DNA of 64,000 nt from Anaeramoeba flamelloides (GCA_027625915.1 JANTQA010000030.1:2356001-2420000), one strand, 5' to 3'; shown: positions 24,201 through 35,190, counted from the first letter of the stretch. Numbers and translations: made by a program. Notes: generated by a model not told the origin, from the letters alone.

Positions 24201-24382
24201 ATGAAGAAATTATTGAACAATTTTTAATTAAATTTTTAAAAATCAAATCAATCAAATATAAATATTTAATTTTCAAATCTCTAATATTTTTCCATTCCAA
24301 ATTTAAACTAAGAAAGACATTCCCATTGTTAAATGAATTATTAAATAACTGTTTGGATCAAAATAATAATCAAAAAAATTGA
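21248..24382 (+). CDS. UTP10: UTP10/HEATR1 SSU processome protein, N-terminal half
   Basis: The frame encodes 1044 residues. The N-terminus (MTDLSRQLSEIRK..., then TSLIFKPKEALEI, LSPYFM..., IHLYNPD, LLQVLNLN, KRSGHNLTRSTI) matches the start of UTP10/HEATR1, a HEAT-repeat scaffold of the t-UTP/UtpA complex. That complex binds the 5' ETS of pre-rRNA and supports RNA polymerase I transcription. Helical repeats run throughout, interrupted by an acidic insert near 375-405 and a Lys/Gly-rich insert near 615-640. The ATG follows CTCAACA and has no in-frame rival upstream. UTP10 proteins are usually about 1800-2150 residues, so this is half of one. The next frame, in a different phase, carries the other half. 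The junction is at an A7 run (24372-24378). Confidence 0.92.
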   Translation: MTDLSRQLSEIRKKRRHIPSMVGHSYQTSLIFKPKEALEITNETLQRMALKGLNSLIQQDVRLSRRQGSLLDRSRVDFDRLSLTENENEKLNEELKKFVPLLSPYFMDSNAHYIIEYFIRIYKIHLYNPDLMVKMGLPFHSTSLFTRLLQVLNLNGTKWYFLGSVKRSGHNLTRSTIAATSLRNVWLIREICDLMKKRNEKNLLFTTLISFYTALMIDICDRVNQESNKQLQDEVINLILPYLMSFLSNTSQSKQQFQNTQFNNSLFQDEELSLGSLMILTKICSENLISKKLLKTIITLITNRKNEKIELDLKCLIIIYQNQEHLTYFPIAIIEKFTIDQILDLCSKYASNRFLSAYFKKLIKKAFQSKKKEDEEMKDENEDDSDLVIEIEDDEENEKNSMLLKYISLTDNKLEDIIIFEILDEMISLYLKKRKICDNKHYQQIIKQLDQRYPIQVDKIINKYLKTVAVEEFWDFIKLIQHHHIIANTNTTVYLALQHSEASIRYIAFEKLKTIITDVLTNKDEQNIERTSILFSDSILLQLNDSDLHNKTTTKIINLILELDDLLFRIINDKKELINALYVLIKSCDKYSKNKLKLKTFKLIAKYFLKNNKQANKKRGKGKRKEKGKGEGKEKEIEKELKKFNSILFSNLFIQKNTIELNQWVCTNIYNITKNPIFKNINNKNIVKKHKSIIEQNKSLITTLSMELNDKNKIFVLMGYLKENFNYNCSIIFLYSLIELYKNKTLKLIKSELLIIFIQVYELIINCLKMNKEINTNNNIEDINNEKKMYVKTILIKLTNETIHSTLKIKILKTIMNLIIHLIRVKEKESLRYFYKFLLNHKDLFQNELYIFFSIFLNFKSFTIIQFLSSFWFNEKENLNIETKNNNNDDDDDDKLQLSSLYYASGIIISTKNEKLQTQMYQLIPSLLTLLASEKKIIRHAVVTCYISLLQCYPQDEILLKLISQQNHFLNTKNHLTNFFKSKLNEEIIEQFLIKFLKIKSIKYKYLIFKSLIFFHSKFKLRKTFPLLNELLNNCLDQNNNQKN

Positions 24383-27300
24383 AAATAATTATAAAGAAAA
24401 ATTATTTTCAATCTTAATGACTCAGTTTAATATCCGTTTCCACAAAGAAATCAGTGAAAAAAAATATTATGAATTTTTACAAAGTTCATTATTATGTCAA
24501 AATGATCGATATCAAAAATCTGCAATTAAAACTATGAATCCAGAATTATTTAAAAATTTTTCAAACAATTTGCAAATCAAATTTATTAATACTTTGATCA
24601 AATCGTTAACTTTAATGAATCAAAAAAATAAAATATTGATTATTCAATTATTGAAAAAAATCCAAATTTCTGGAAAGCAACTTATTAATTTATTTAATAT
24701 TTTGGATGACAATAAAGAAAATAATAATCAAATGAAAATTGAAAACGAACACAAAAAGAATAAGGAAAAGGAAAACGATAATGATAAGCAATATTTAAAA
24801 AATTTCCCAATGCTCTTAAAAAGTTTAGAAATATTCAAAATTAAAGAAAATTTAACTGAAAAATATTATTTAACAGAATCATTATTTAAATTATTATCCA
24901 AATTTTTGGATAAAAAAAACCCTTTACATAAAATTTCTTCCCGTGAATATTGTAAACAATTAATTTTAGGTTTTATTTCAAACATTTCAAATGAATTAGA
25001 GGATTTAGTCTTTCAAAATAACAAAAAAAAAAATGATCATGGCCTATTAAAAAAATATGGAAAATATTATCAAATAAATTTGTTAGTTGATTGTATGAAA
25101 ATAGGAGATAACCCACAAACACATAACCAAGCATTATTAACTTTATCGTCAATAGCAAAACTATACCCACATAAAGTTGTGAAGCAAATAGTAAATATTT
25201 TTTCTTATTTGGGCGAGCACACCTTAAAGAGAGATGACAATTATACCTTTATTGTCATTGAAAAGACTATTAATAGAATAATCCCACCAATTTTGGAAGA
25301 GGGAACTTTAAAGCCAATGGATTTGCTTGAAATTTTCACACAGAATTTAAAATATATCCCATCGCAAAGAAAAATTCCATTTTTTGTATGCCTCATTAAA
25401 AAAATGGGTGTTGAGCAATTATGGTCATTATTATTAATAATTTTGAAAAAAGAAAAATTGACACGTGATTATATCAATTTCTTACATCAGCTATGCGATC
25501 AATTTAAGCCAACTATTAAAATAGAATGCTTTGTCAAAATATTGAAAAAGGAAAATAAAAACGAGATCATCAATTTGAACACCGCATTCCAAATTTTGAA
25601 TTTCATTATCGATCAGTTAGATTCTGAAAATTATTTGGAACAATTAATCAAAATAAACGATAAGGAGGAAACGAATAAATTACAAAATTCATATTTAAAA
25701 TTATTTTCCATATTATTATTAAATTTACAAAAAACGAATAATAGAAAAATTATTGATCACATCCATGAAATATTCCAATTATTACATAAATTGCTCTCAT
25801 TAGAAAACTTTTTGCCCGTGATCAACAATTTATTGATAAACGAAGACTCGGAGATTAGAAGAAAGGCGTTAATAATGTTAAATAATCGAATTGAAATGAA
25901 TTCTGGAACCTTTTCCAACCATGAAGTCCAATTATTTGTTTCAGTTTTGGAACCAATTTCGAAATTATTAAAATCTGAAACCAAATTGCCCCTCAATTAC
26001 CAAACAACATTATTATCTGTTGATGTGCTAACAAATAATTTTGCAAAATTCAAACCACAGCTCTTTTTACAATTCCTGCCATTGATCATTGACTCTTTAA
26101 CCGTTAAACAAAAAAATTTCCATTTACTGTCTTCCATTATCATGTGTATCGCCACTTTAACAAGAAATTTGGAAACACTCATTTTGCCCTATTTACCAAA
26201 ATTTTTCCCCTTGGTAATCAAAACACTCAAATTAGTGATTATGAAGCAACAAAAAAAATCGGAAAAAATCCAAAAAATGAAAAAGAAACAGAAATCCAAC
26301 ACCAACAACAACATCGAAATACAAGACAATGAAGAAAATGAAATCGATTATTTATTAGTCATTTCTTGTTTAAGCTGTATAGAATCAGTGATCCTCAAAA
26401 TACCACAATTCATGAGTGCCTATTTAGAAGATTTATTTTCTTTACTCCTCTGTCAAAATTTAACTTCAGATTCAAACAAAATTGAAATTCAGGACATGAT
26501 TGAGAATATTTTTGATATAATTGCAGAAAAAATATCTGCTAGGGTTTTATTAAATCCAATTTTTAATATTTTTAAATTTGCTACAGTTTCCGGTACAAAT
26601 TCCCTATGCTTTTTATTTAATTTCTTAAACAAAGTTTGCTTGAAAATGGATTCAGAAGCCGCCTCAATTTATTATAAATCCTTATTAAAATTCTTTTTAG
26701 TTTCCTTTGATTTGAGAAACAACCAATCTGTAATTGGTATGAAGCAAATCCAAACACAGAATATTTCTTTCACTTTACAAGAAAAACAAGATCAAATCGA
26801 TTTAATTGAATCCACTATAATGACCGCCTTTATCTCTTTAATAATGAAATTAAATGAAAATATGTTTAAGCAAATATTTTTGAAAATTTTACATTGGGCC
26901 ACAGCCAATACTTTTGAAAATGAAAATAAAAATGAAAAGAATGAAGATGATGATGATGATGATGATGATGAAGATGAAGAGGAGGATAGTATTAAGGTAG
27001 GAATGTCAAAAATGATTGTATTATTTAGGCTCTGTGATTATTTAATTTCTAGATTGAAAACAGTGTTTGTTCCATACTTTGAATACCTGTCGGAATATTT
27101 CTTAGAAATAATCACAAATGCCAAAACTGTTGACAAAAAATATTTATATGAATACAATTTAGTTTTGAACTATTGCTTTGATTACTTAAGAAAAAGTTTC
27201 CTTTACGACACATCGGGCTATTTCGATCAAGAGAAATTCCAGTTAATTTCTCAACCTCTCACCAACTGCCTTTCGGACCAAATAGAAGGCGAAACAACAG

Positions 27301-27638
27301 AAATGTTCACAGGAAGAATGGAAGGTCACTTAATCCCATGTTTAGCACAATTCGCTGTTACCTTAAGCGACGACCTCTTATGGAAACCTTTGAATTATCA
27401 AATATGGCTTCAAAGTAGAAGCGAAAACGCTTTAGTCAGAATAACAGTTCTCAAAACCATACGTGAATTGTATAACAGACTTGGTGAAGAATTCGTTATC
27501 GTTACACCAGATTCAATACAATTCATTTCAGAGTTAATGGAAGATTCAGATATACACGTAGAATCTCTATGCCAACAAGTAATTAAAACAATCGAACAAT
27601 ATTTAGGTGGTAAAAGCATTAGGGATTATTTAATTTAA
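24379..27638 (+). CDS. UTP10: UTP10/HEATR1, C-terminal half (+1 frame relative to N-half)
   Basis: The frame is open from 24345 to the stop at 27636-27638. The first ATG is at 24417, but the natural join is about 24379. HEAT-like helices fill most of it. The last ~190 residues are a clear BP28CT domain: VPYFEYLSEYFLE, FLYDTSGYFDQEKFQLISQP, HLIPCLAQFAVT, DLLWKPLNYQIWLQSR and ELMEDSDIHVESLCQQ. An acidic run (D8EDEEED) lies near 26944-26990. Skipping one base of the A7 run joins the two frames into one protein of about 2130 residues, the normal UTP10 length. The separation may be a sequencing error, a programmed frameshift, or a true split or damaged gene. No GT-AG intron placed here restores the frame. 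Confidence 0.92.
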
Positions 27639-28631
27639 ATTACATTGAACAGAAATTGAATTCAAATTAGATTGTTTTTTTCTTTTTTTTTTTTCTTTTT
27701 TTATAGATATGAAAAATTACACTTGAAGTTGAAATAATTTTATCTTTTTCTTTTGATAAAACAAAAAATTATTATTCAAATTCTTTTTGTAATTTTTAAA
27801 ATAACATATTATTATTAATAAATAGATTATTAAACCATAAAATTATTGATTTAAGAAAAAAAATCATTTTGAAATTTTTTTTGTCTTGTTTTTTTATATG
27901 AGAGTATTATTTGATATTATTTTTTGATGATCAAAAAAACCATTTCTGAATTAATTGAGTTTTGTCAAAAGGTTAGAACAATAAATAATTGATCAAATTT
28001 ACTCTTTTTTTTTGATTTAAAGTATATATGTAATTAAATTAGATTATCAAATTGTTTTTCAAAAATAACTTAAACCCAATTTTACTAAAAAAGGTCAGTT
28101 AAAATGGAAGAATTTTTTTTTAAAAAAAGAATTAACCAAACTTAGATTGTTTAGAAATAATAAGAAAAAATAAACTTCGTATTATAGTCGATAATCATCA
28201 AAGAAGAGCCCTGAACAAACCATAAATTTAAAAAAAGAAAAAATATTAAATATCTTTTTGGTTCCTTTTCATTGGAAGGTCTTGTGTAAAAATTCATAAA
28301 TTTCCATAGGAAATTAAAATTGTTTACAATAAGATTTTTTGATTGTTAATGTATGAATTTTTAAAGAAATTACAAAGCCTCACTTTTCTTAATGTTAATC
28401 TGGAGTTTCAAACATTTTTTTTTTTAAATTTAATTTTTAAAAAAAAAAATAAAAAAGAAAAGAAAAAAAAGGAAAAAAAAAAAAAAAAAAAATTTACAAA
28501 ATGAGAAAAAATGATTTTGATCTAAAAATTGAAAATTTAGTTTGTAAAGAATAATGAATTAAACTCAAAGAATGTATTTTATTTCTTCAATAAAACTGTC
28601 CCAGTTGATTGAAAAAGATTTTATTTAGATT

Positions 28632-29075
28632 TGCTCAATAAAATAGATGCCCTTTCCAAACATTTAGGTACTATACATTATTACCTCAGGAATCTTTCAA
28701 TACAATACAGAATCATTAGGAAAAAATAAAAATCCCAATAAAAAAAAATTATTTTTTTGAATTAACACTTCAAAAAAGTCTTGAATTTTACAAACATCTC
28801 GCTTTCAGAAAATATTTTCCCCTTTAAAAGGGTTGGAAAGTGTTTGGGTTTTCAAAATTATGCATCAGTATTTGGAAAGTTTGAAAAAGTTGAAACTTTA
28901 TAAAAGTCTTGGTATTTTTTCGAATTATGAAAAAAAAAATTCCCTTCCATGTTTGTTATTTACAAATCAAAATTCTACTGACGATTTTATGATTAATCAA
29001 ATAATATCTCATTGTGAAATTTTACTTGAACAGTCAATAGAGAAGGGTTCTTTTAAAAAATGTTTATTGTCTTAA
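28632..29075 (+). pseudogene. Unrecognised coding-like fragments, possibly decayed
   Basis: Two plus-strand stretches look protein-like: 28632-28730 (LNKIDALSKHLGTIHYYLRN...) and 28833-29075 (...KKNSLPCLLFTNQNST, then DDFMINQIISHCEILLEQSI). They are less AT-rich than the surroundings, lie in nearby frames and lack a convincing start or splice sites. I recognise no family. A decayed host gene or unsolved exons are both possible. Confidence 0.25.
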
Positions 29076-29170
29076 AAGGTAAACACAGAAAGACAAATCA
29101 ATAATTCCAGATAAATGGGGGGAATTAAGAGAATAAAACTTTGTGAAATAATATTTTTTAGTAAGTGTTT

Positions 29171-29530
29171 TTATTTAATTGGTTTTTTATTGGCAATCTG
29201 TTCAAAAAATTGTTTATTTTGGAAATTTCCAAAATAATTATTATATATTTTGATAAAAGGTGGCATAAATTGTTTTTCTAAATCCAATAGATAATAATAT
29301 AAAGAATTTTTCTTTGAAGTTAATTTGTTTCTTCTATTAAGTGATTCTATTTTTTTTTTTAATTTAGGTTTGCTATTAAAATTCTGTGTCTGACTTTTTT
29401 TCACTTTTGGCTAAAGAAGGTTTTCTATCGACAATCTTATTTTGATTCTTTAATGGAGTTGATGTCGATAATAAAAGTTTTTTTTTGATCCTTGATACTT
29501 TTACTGATTTTAGGTGGGAATTAGAAAAAA
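29171..29530 (-). pseudogene. Unrecognised coding-like fragment with an apparent frameshift
   Basis: On the minus strand about 29530-29390 reads SVKVSRIKKKLLLSTSTPLK...SEKKSDTEF and stops. In the neighbouring frame the reading continues directly as NSKPKLKKKIESLNRRNKLT...LEKQFMPPFIKIYNNYFGNF and ends at 29171. One frame change separates the two. Basic, Ser-rich composition. The simplest reading is the C-terminal remnant of a lost host gene, but I cannot assign a family. Confidence 0.3.
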
Positions 29531-29988
29531 AAATTCAAATCCTTGGGTTTTTTTTTTTTGTATTCAGTAAAAAACTTTAAATGATTCAGTGAGTGATTTT
29601 TGATCTTAATTTGTTTTTTTTTTTTGGTACTTTTTTATACATTGTATTGGTATGATTTAGTAACCCAAGAATACTTGAAATGAAACAGTAATTTTAGAAT
29701 TGGATAAAAGTAAACCTAATAAAATTTCACCCCCTTGAGATTTCAAATAATATTACTTTCCAATTAAAAAATGAAAATTGTTAGTTCACATTCCAAAATA
29801 TTTTTTTTGTGTTTCTAAGTCGAATAATATCCAAAGATCTTTACAACAATATCGTTTAGAAATGATATTTTTAGACAAAAAACAAAACTTCCTTCTTGAA
29901 CCCTAAGACAAAATTTTTACTTTACTAATTTGATTGTACCAGTAATACTTGAATAGGTTTTTCAAAATTGAAATTTAAATTTTCATTT

Positions 29989-30755
29989 ATTAAGGGTCTA
30001 GTCATACCTCGTGGATTTGACGAATACTCAAGAGGTGACTTGAAACTAAAAAGGGGTATTGTGATTTTTTCTTTTGATTGACACAATTCAAATAAACAAA
30101 TAAAAAATTTCTTAAAAAAGAATCAAGTGATCTAAAATTTAAATCAAAAAAAAAAGTTTAAAATCAATCCTCCAATCCCAAAAAAAATGAATTAAATAAA
30201 AAAAGTTTAAAAAGAATTCTCTCATTAGCCAAAATATAATTTAAAAAAAAGTACAAAAAAATTAAGTGTTTTCTTTTTTTAAATTTCCCAAGGGTTAAAT
30301 TTCTTCAATTTAAAACAAATTGTTTTCTTTCAGTGGATAATCAATTTAATTCGATTTAATCCAATATCTGGTTTTATTGTTATCCTCTTTATATTTGACA
30401 AAGTAAAGATTTTGTAAAATTCTTTAGATAAAAATAACTCGTTCAATTATTTAAAAAAAAAAAAAATCTTTGAGATCTCAAAAATGGCCCAAAGATCAAC
30501 ACTTCAAAACCAACACAGTTGTTTTCAAAATTATATAATCACAACCATTCTAATTGGAAATTGGGTGTATCTCTTTTACACTTTTTTTCTAAAAATTTCC
30601 TCTTTTTTGATTATTGACTTTTGGAAATCGATCACACTTCACAACAAGTTATTTCGTTTTTGATTGGTTTTTAGGCATCACTTAAAAAATAACTAAATTT
30701 TTTTTTAATCTCATTTCAGAAAATTATTTTTAACCATAATGACTTGGCCCTTAAT
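29989..30755. repeat. Inverted-repeat element family H, copy 1
   Basis: The left end ATTAAGGGTCTAGTCATACC is mirrored by the right end ACCATAATGACTTGGCCCTTAAT. The interior contains CCATTCTAATTGGAAATTG and GATTGGTTTTT. Both occur inverted in the copy at 43157-43862, so the two copies lie in opposite orientation. Confidence 0.75.
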
Positions 30756-31104
30756 TGGAAAATAACAGAAACAGTAAACAAACTGAAAAATTCTTGAATT
30801 GTGTACCTTAGGATTAAAACAAACTTAAAATATATTATAAAACGTTTATTTAATGGGGGGTGTAAAAGAAAACAATAATATGGAAGCGGAAGAAGAAAGG
30901 AGAGATAATAAAAATGGATTTCGTCAGAAATAATTTCCAAAAGGGTACCCAAATTTAAGAATGTTCACTTTCTTTTCCAGACTTTAAAAGAATTGAGCAA
31001 AAGTGAAACATTTAATTCCATTCTTTAGGATAAAAAAAAAAAACAGGTCTTTCAATGGAAAATAGTTGCTTAATCTTATTAGACTGTTCATTATTTGGTT
31101 TTTC

Positions 31105-32373
31105 CTAGTTTATGGTGTCGATCTTAAAGTGTGAGCTGAGGAATTTACGTGCAAAATAGATGGCAACTAATCCAATAAGCGATGCAAACATGAGCTTTGG
31201 CATTAAATTAATTCCGTCTAATTCAAAGATCAGGAGAACGAAAAAAAGGGACCCAGTAAAATATAAGTATCCAGACAAAACAGGTATTGCGAAAAGCCAA
31301 GTCAGGTAACCAATAATGAGGAAGAGACCAAAATTGATGATTCTTTTTTTGAAATTATCAAAAAATTTTTTGCGATAGAAAAGATCTTCATACGTGTAAA
31401 GAAGTGAGATCGAAGAAACTAAGCCAACCAAATGGAGATATGGCTTTAGCAGAATATTATAGGAAGTGCTTAATTGCAACTTTGAAAGCAGGATATACAC
31501 AACGGTATAGAAAATAGATGCAGCTTGGAAAAATACTGCACTTTCTTGTTTCGATGCGATATGTTTCTTGATAAATTCCAGTAGTTTGAGCGTGATCGAT
31601 CCAGCGACAACAAGGGATAATATGAAGGCGAAAATGGACGACTGGTGGATGTGCATTCCAACAGCCAAGTATGGTTCCAGTCCCAACGCAATCATCAAAA
31701 TATCTGAGTTCGGTGTCAAGTGAACAAAAGTTGCAAACAGCGAGGCGACAAGTAGCAAACAGACCATGAACTTGAAATTGGTTTTCTCACTAATGGAAAA
31801 GAGGAAAAGCGGTAAGAACCAACAAGCCACAAACAAAGGGTGTAAGTGTTTTGGAAGAAATTTGAAAATCGCTCTCATAAAACGCTGAAATAACAAGAAC
31901 ATTTTCGTAATTAGTGTTCCCAGGGCATTCGACAATTTCAAAAGAAAGAGACGGAAAAAGGTAAAGCGTGTGAAGAGGTAATGAAACAGTTTTGCAAGAT
32001 GTTTGAACACAGGCACACTTTTGAAAAGAAAGCGAAGAAACTGGTATCCAGAATAGGTAAATGATACGATGAAGAATAATGCAAGGATAAAGTATAAGTA
32101 ATTCAAGACATTAAAAATGGACTTGATACGCGAAAGCGTTTTGACACCATTCGCAACAATTTCCAAAGCCTGCTGTGCAGTAAAGCCTTCGCCTACAATG
32201 CCAACAATTTCCTCATTGATCTCACTCACTTCCTTAGTGTTTTCAAGAATCCCAACAATTGCGATCATACGGTGATGCTGACCTGAAGTGTACCATCGGC
32301 TTGTGCCTGGCAAGGAACCGCTCCATGGAAGCAAAAGTTTTAGAAGCAAATCCCAAACTGTTTTAATCCACAT
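31105..32373 (-). CDS. Multi-pass membrane protein, unrecognised
   Basis: The protein has 422 residues starting MWIKTVWDLLLKLL from the ATG at 32373-32371. The codon before it is TTG, not ATG. Residues 1-85 are mostly soluble (HHRMIAIVGILENTKEVSEI, EGFTAQQALEIVANG). From about residue 88 there are some eight to nine hydrophobic segments (for example LYFILALFFIVSFTYSGY, MVCLLLVASLFATFVHLT, FGLFLIIGYLTWLFAIPVLS, GSLFFVLLIFELDG). A stretch of basic, Phe/Leu-rich helices (about 105-170) could be amphipathic or membrane-embedded. No known transporter or enzyme motif is visible. The gene is intronless and clearly more GC-rich than UTP10 or the spacers. It could be an ER or vacuolar membrane protein of a lineage-specific family; that is only a guess. 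Confidence 0.8.
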   Translation of the reverse strand: MWIKTVWDLLLKLLLPWSGSLPGTSRWYTSGQHHRMIAIVGILENTKEVSEINEEIVGIVGEGFTAQQALEIVANGVKTLSRIKSIFNVLNYLYFILALFFIVSFTYSGYQFLRFLFKSVPVFKHLAKLFHYLFTRFTFFRLFLLKLSNALGTLITKMFLLFQRFMRAIFKFLPKHLHPLFVACWFLPLFLFSISEKTNFKFMVCLLLVASLFATFVHLTPNSDILMIALGLEPYLAVGMHIHQSSIFAFILSLVVAGSITLKLLEFIKKHIASKQESAVFFQAASIFYTVVYILLSKLQLSTSYNILLKPYLHLVGLVSSISLLYTYEDLFYRKKFFDNFKKRIINFGLFLIIGYLTWLFAIPVLSGYLYFTGSLFFVLLIFELDGINLMPKLMFASLIGLVAIYFARKFLSSHFKIDTIN

Positions 32374-34032
32374 CAAAATAAATACAAAAAAAATTCGTTG
32401 TGAAAAAAGAATAAATTAATTTATTTCCCTGCTTCTTTTATTCCCCTCCTAATTTTAGATCCATGATTACAGAGTTCCCAAAACCCAAACCAATTTGAAA
32501 GTATCTGCTATTGCCTATTATAAAATTCTATATTACGAACACACCCATTTATTTCTTGATTAAAGAATATCAGTTGAATTTAAAAGATGCGATTTTCCTT
32601 TACACCAAAGTAGTAACTTGTCCTCTAAAATTGTTGGGGTGTCAGTAGTCTTCTTTTTCATCAAAATCAAAATCTCAGATACTCAAAAATGTGAGACTTG
32701 TAAAAAAACTTGGTAATTTGCTTTTTTTTTTTTTAAACTTCAAACTAGACATTTTTACAGCAAATTAAATTCAGACGAATTTTTTAAAATTAATCAGAAT
32801 GTTACTGAGGATATTGTTGGTTTAGTAAGTTTGGCTACTGATTTTTGTTCACTAAATTTCAATTTTAGCAAGATTGTTCAAGAAGATTGTTGTAAAACTT
32901 AAATACTTTATTCAACAAACCAAAACTATTTTTTATTTTTGAAATTCTAAATGTTCAGTAATTTTTTTTTTTTTTTTAACTTTGAGTTTTGAAATAGTCT
33001 CAAGTATCTAGGAAAATATTTTAATTTAATTCAGGCTTTTTTTGCTTAAAACAGTCATTAAATATAAATTCTCAAAAAAGTTAATTATTTTTAAAAGAAC
33101 GTTAATAACCAAATTAATTCAAGTCTGTTTTTTTTGATTATATTGTTCCTTAGATCATTTTCTTGCATTTTTTTCTTGGAATACTTTGTAAAAACAGAAT
33201 AAAAAATTTTCAGTTATTCTCTAAAGATGATAGGTATACTAAAAAAAACTAATTGCTTTATAGTGTAAATATTTTTTTTACAAGATCATTTAAGCATTTA
33301 AATGCTTTATAGGACCTTTTGTGGATTGTTTTTACACTGTTTGTATTTTTTTGACTATTTATTTGCATATAAGTGAAATCATTTTATTTTTTTTCTCACT
33401 TCTCATTCTATTTCAGACTATTGAAAAGCAACTGAAATTTGAATTGAAAACTTTAAAATACTTCCCCAGAGTTTTGACAATTGTGAAATATACGGATTAT
33501 TTGTAAACATTTTTAGACAACTTTAATTACAGATTTTGTCCAAAATGGAATAATTTAAATTAAATTTAAAGTTTTGTTGGAGATAAATAGATAATCAAAA
33601 ATTCTTTTATTTTTAAGTCACACTCTTACTAATTTCAACTTTTTATATTTTGCAAAACTTTTTTCAATTTGTTTATAAAAATTATTTCGTAATTTTTCAA
33701 GTCGATAGAAAAAATTGTGAATTTGAATTAATGATGACACTTTTCTAGAATGTCCCAAAGTACCAAGATGTCTTTTTATACATAATACGGTTTTCAATGA
33801 TAAAAAAATGCAATTTTTTTTAGAATTAGAGCTGTTTGGGTTTGTAAGATTTAGAAAAATAGTATTTGCAATTTTCTATGGATTTTAAGACACCCAATGA
33901 AGTCTTTTATTTTTTAAAGACACTGCTAGTATTTGAATTCTATAATGGGAAAAAAGTTGAAGTTCTTTTTTCTTATTTCTTTTTTGAGAAAAGATTTTTC
34001 AAAGAATTAAGTATTAATGGGAAACTCAATTT

Positions 34033-34526
34033 ATGAAAAAAAAAATTTGTCCCTAATATAGTAGGGAAAAAAATCCCCGATAAGATTTTTAATTGTGAAT
34101 ATTAGTAAAATTTTTGTGTAATTTTAAATATTTTCAATCAATTCCTTATTAATAATAACCAATTTTTTTTATGAGGTAGTAATAAACTTATCTAATGTCC
34201 ATTTAAAGTAAGGTATCTCTAGAGTACTCGATTAATTGTTTGATAGCGGAAGTAGTTCTACTAATTTTTAAAAAAAAATCTGGTTTTATAGAGGTTTACT
34301 TCGAGTTTGGAAAATGATAATTTTTATTCTTGTTTTTTGATTGGTTGAATGGTGTTTTGAACAAGTACGGTTTGTGTCAATCATCATTCTAATAAGTGGG
34401 TGAGTTATAATTTTAAAATTTTGTTATTAAATAATAGGATTATTCAGCTATTTCCCTAAAATTTTACTAATATTCACAATTAAAAATCTTGTCAGGGATT
34501 ATTTTTATGTCAGGTATTTTTTTCAC
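34033..34526. repeat. Inverted-repeat element family E, copy 1
   Basis: The arms are about 75 bp. The left inner arm AAGATTTTTAATTGTGAATA (near 34063) is matched by its exact reverse complement near 34464-34492, each flanked by TTAGTAAAATTTT. A second copy with the same spacing lies at 57310-57801. Confidence 0.75.
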
Positions 34527-34604
34527 TGCTTTAATTCAAAGACTAATATGTTGTCTTTTAATAAATTAAATAACCTTTCAAGTTTTCTTGGAAGTTTGGA
34601 CTAT

Positions 34605-34836
34605 ACTGATAAAATGCAATTTATGTTTGGTAATTTTTACTTATTTTTCCTTTTTGAAATCTTTATGCCCGACTTTGAATAAAGCATTTTATGAAGTCAA
34701 GAGTTAAGAAACTCTATAAAATGAGTTGCTCTACAAAATATTGTTTGTCCTAGATTGTTTGATAAGAATGATTTCGAAGATTTATAAAAATGGAAATGTA
34801 ACATAAATTTTTTGGAATTCATTAGAATTTATCAGT
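34605..34836. repeat. Inverted-repeat element family L, copy 1
   Basis: It starts ACTGATAAAATGCAATTTAT and ends AGAATTTATCAGT. The interior (ATCTTTATGCCC, AATAAAGCATTTTATGAAGT, CTCTACAAAATATTGTTTGT) is almost identical to copy 2 some 350 bp downstream. The element is flanked by TA. Confidence 0.75.
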
Positions 34837-34956
34837 ATCCGAAAAATGTACCGATTATTACAAAATCGCAATTTTTTCTTAAAATATGGAATTAAATTAA
34901 ATAAAGGGTGTGTTTTGATTAAAAATGGTAAAAACTGAAAAGTAACTTAATTTAAT

Positions 34957-35190
34957 ACTGATAAATTGTAATTTATGTTTGGAAATTTTTACTTAATTTT
35001 CCTTTTTGAAATCTTTATGCCCAAGTTTTGAATAAAGCATTTTATGAAGTCAAGTGATAAGAAACTCTGTAAAATCAGTTGCTCTACAAAATATTGTTTG
35101 TCCTAGATTGTTTGATAAGAATGATTTCGAAGATTTATAAAATCGGAAAATGAACGAAAAATTTTTTGAAATTTAGTAGAATTTATCAGT
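34957..35190. repeat. Inverted-repeat element family L, copy 2
   Basis: Same 234-bp element in the same orientation as the copy at 34605-34836. The ends CTGATAAATT and AATTTATCAG sit between TA dinucleotides, as expected of a Tc1/mariner-type target duplication. A third copy in inverse orientation lies in a carbamoyltransferase intron. Confidence 0.75.

Larger units (their letters stand above)
27639..31104. other. Intergenic region with coding-like debris and element H
   Basis: AT-rich spacer between UTP10 and the membrane-protein gene. It holds coding-like fragments on both strands at 28.63-29.53 kb and family H copy 1 (29989-30755). The frame at 30716-30952 (-) overlaps the end of H and does not look real. 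Confidence 0.55.

Noticed and set aside
24300-24440. A short intron joining the two UTP10 halves
   Set aside because: The only nearby GT (TGTTTGG) with the AG in CTCAG or ATCAG gives a stop or the wrong phase. A one-base shift at the A7 run is simpler.
33321-33506. 61-codon frame on the plus strand
   Set aside because: Only the part after CTATTTCAG looks coding-like. It is too short, with no partner exon and no family.
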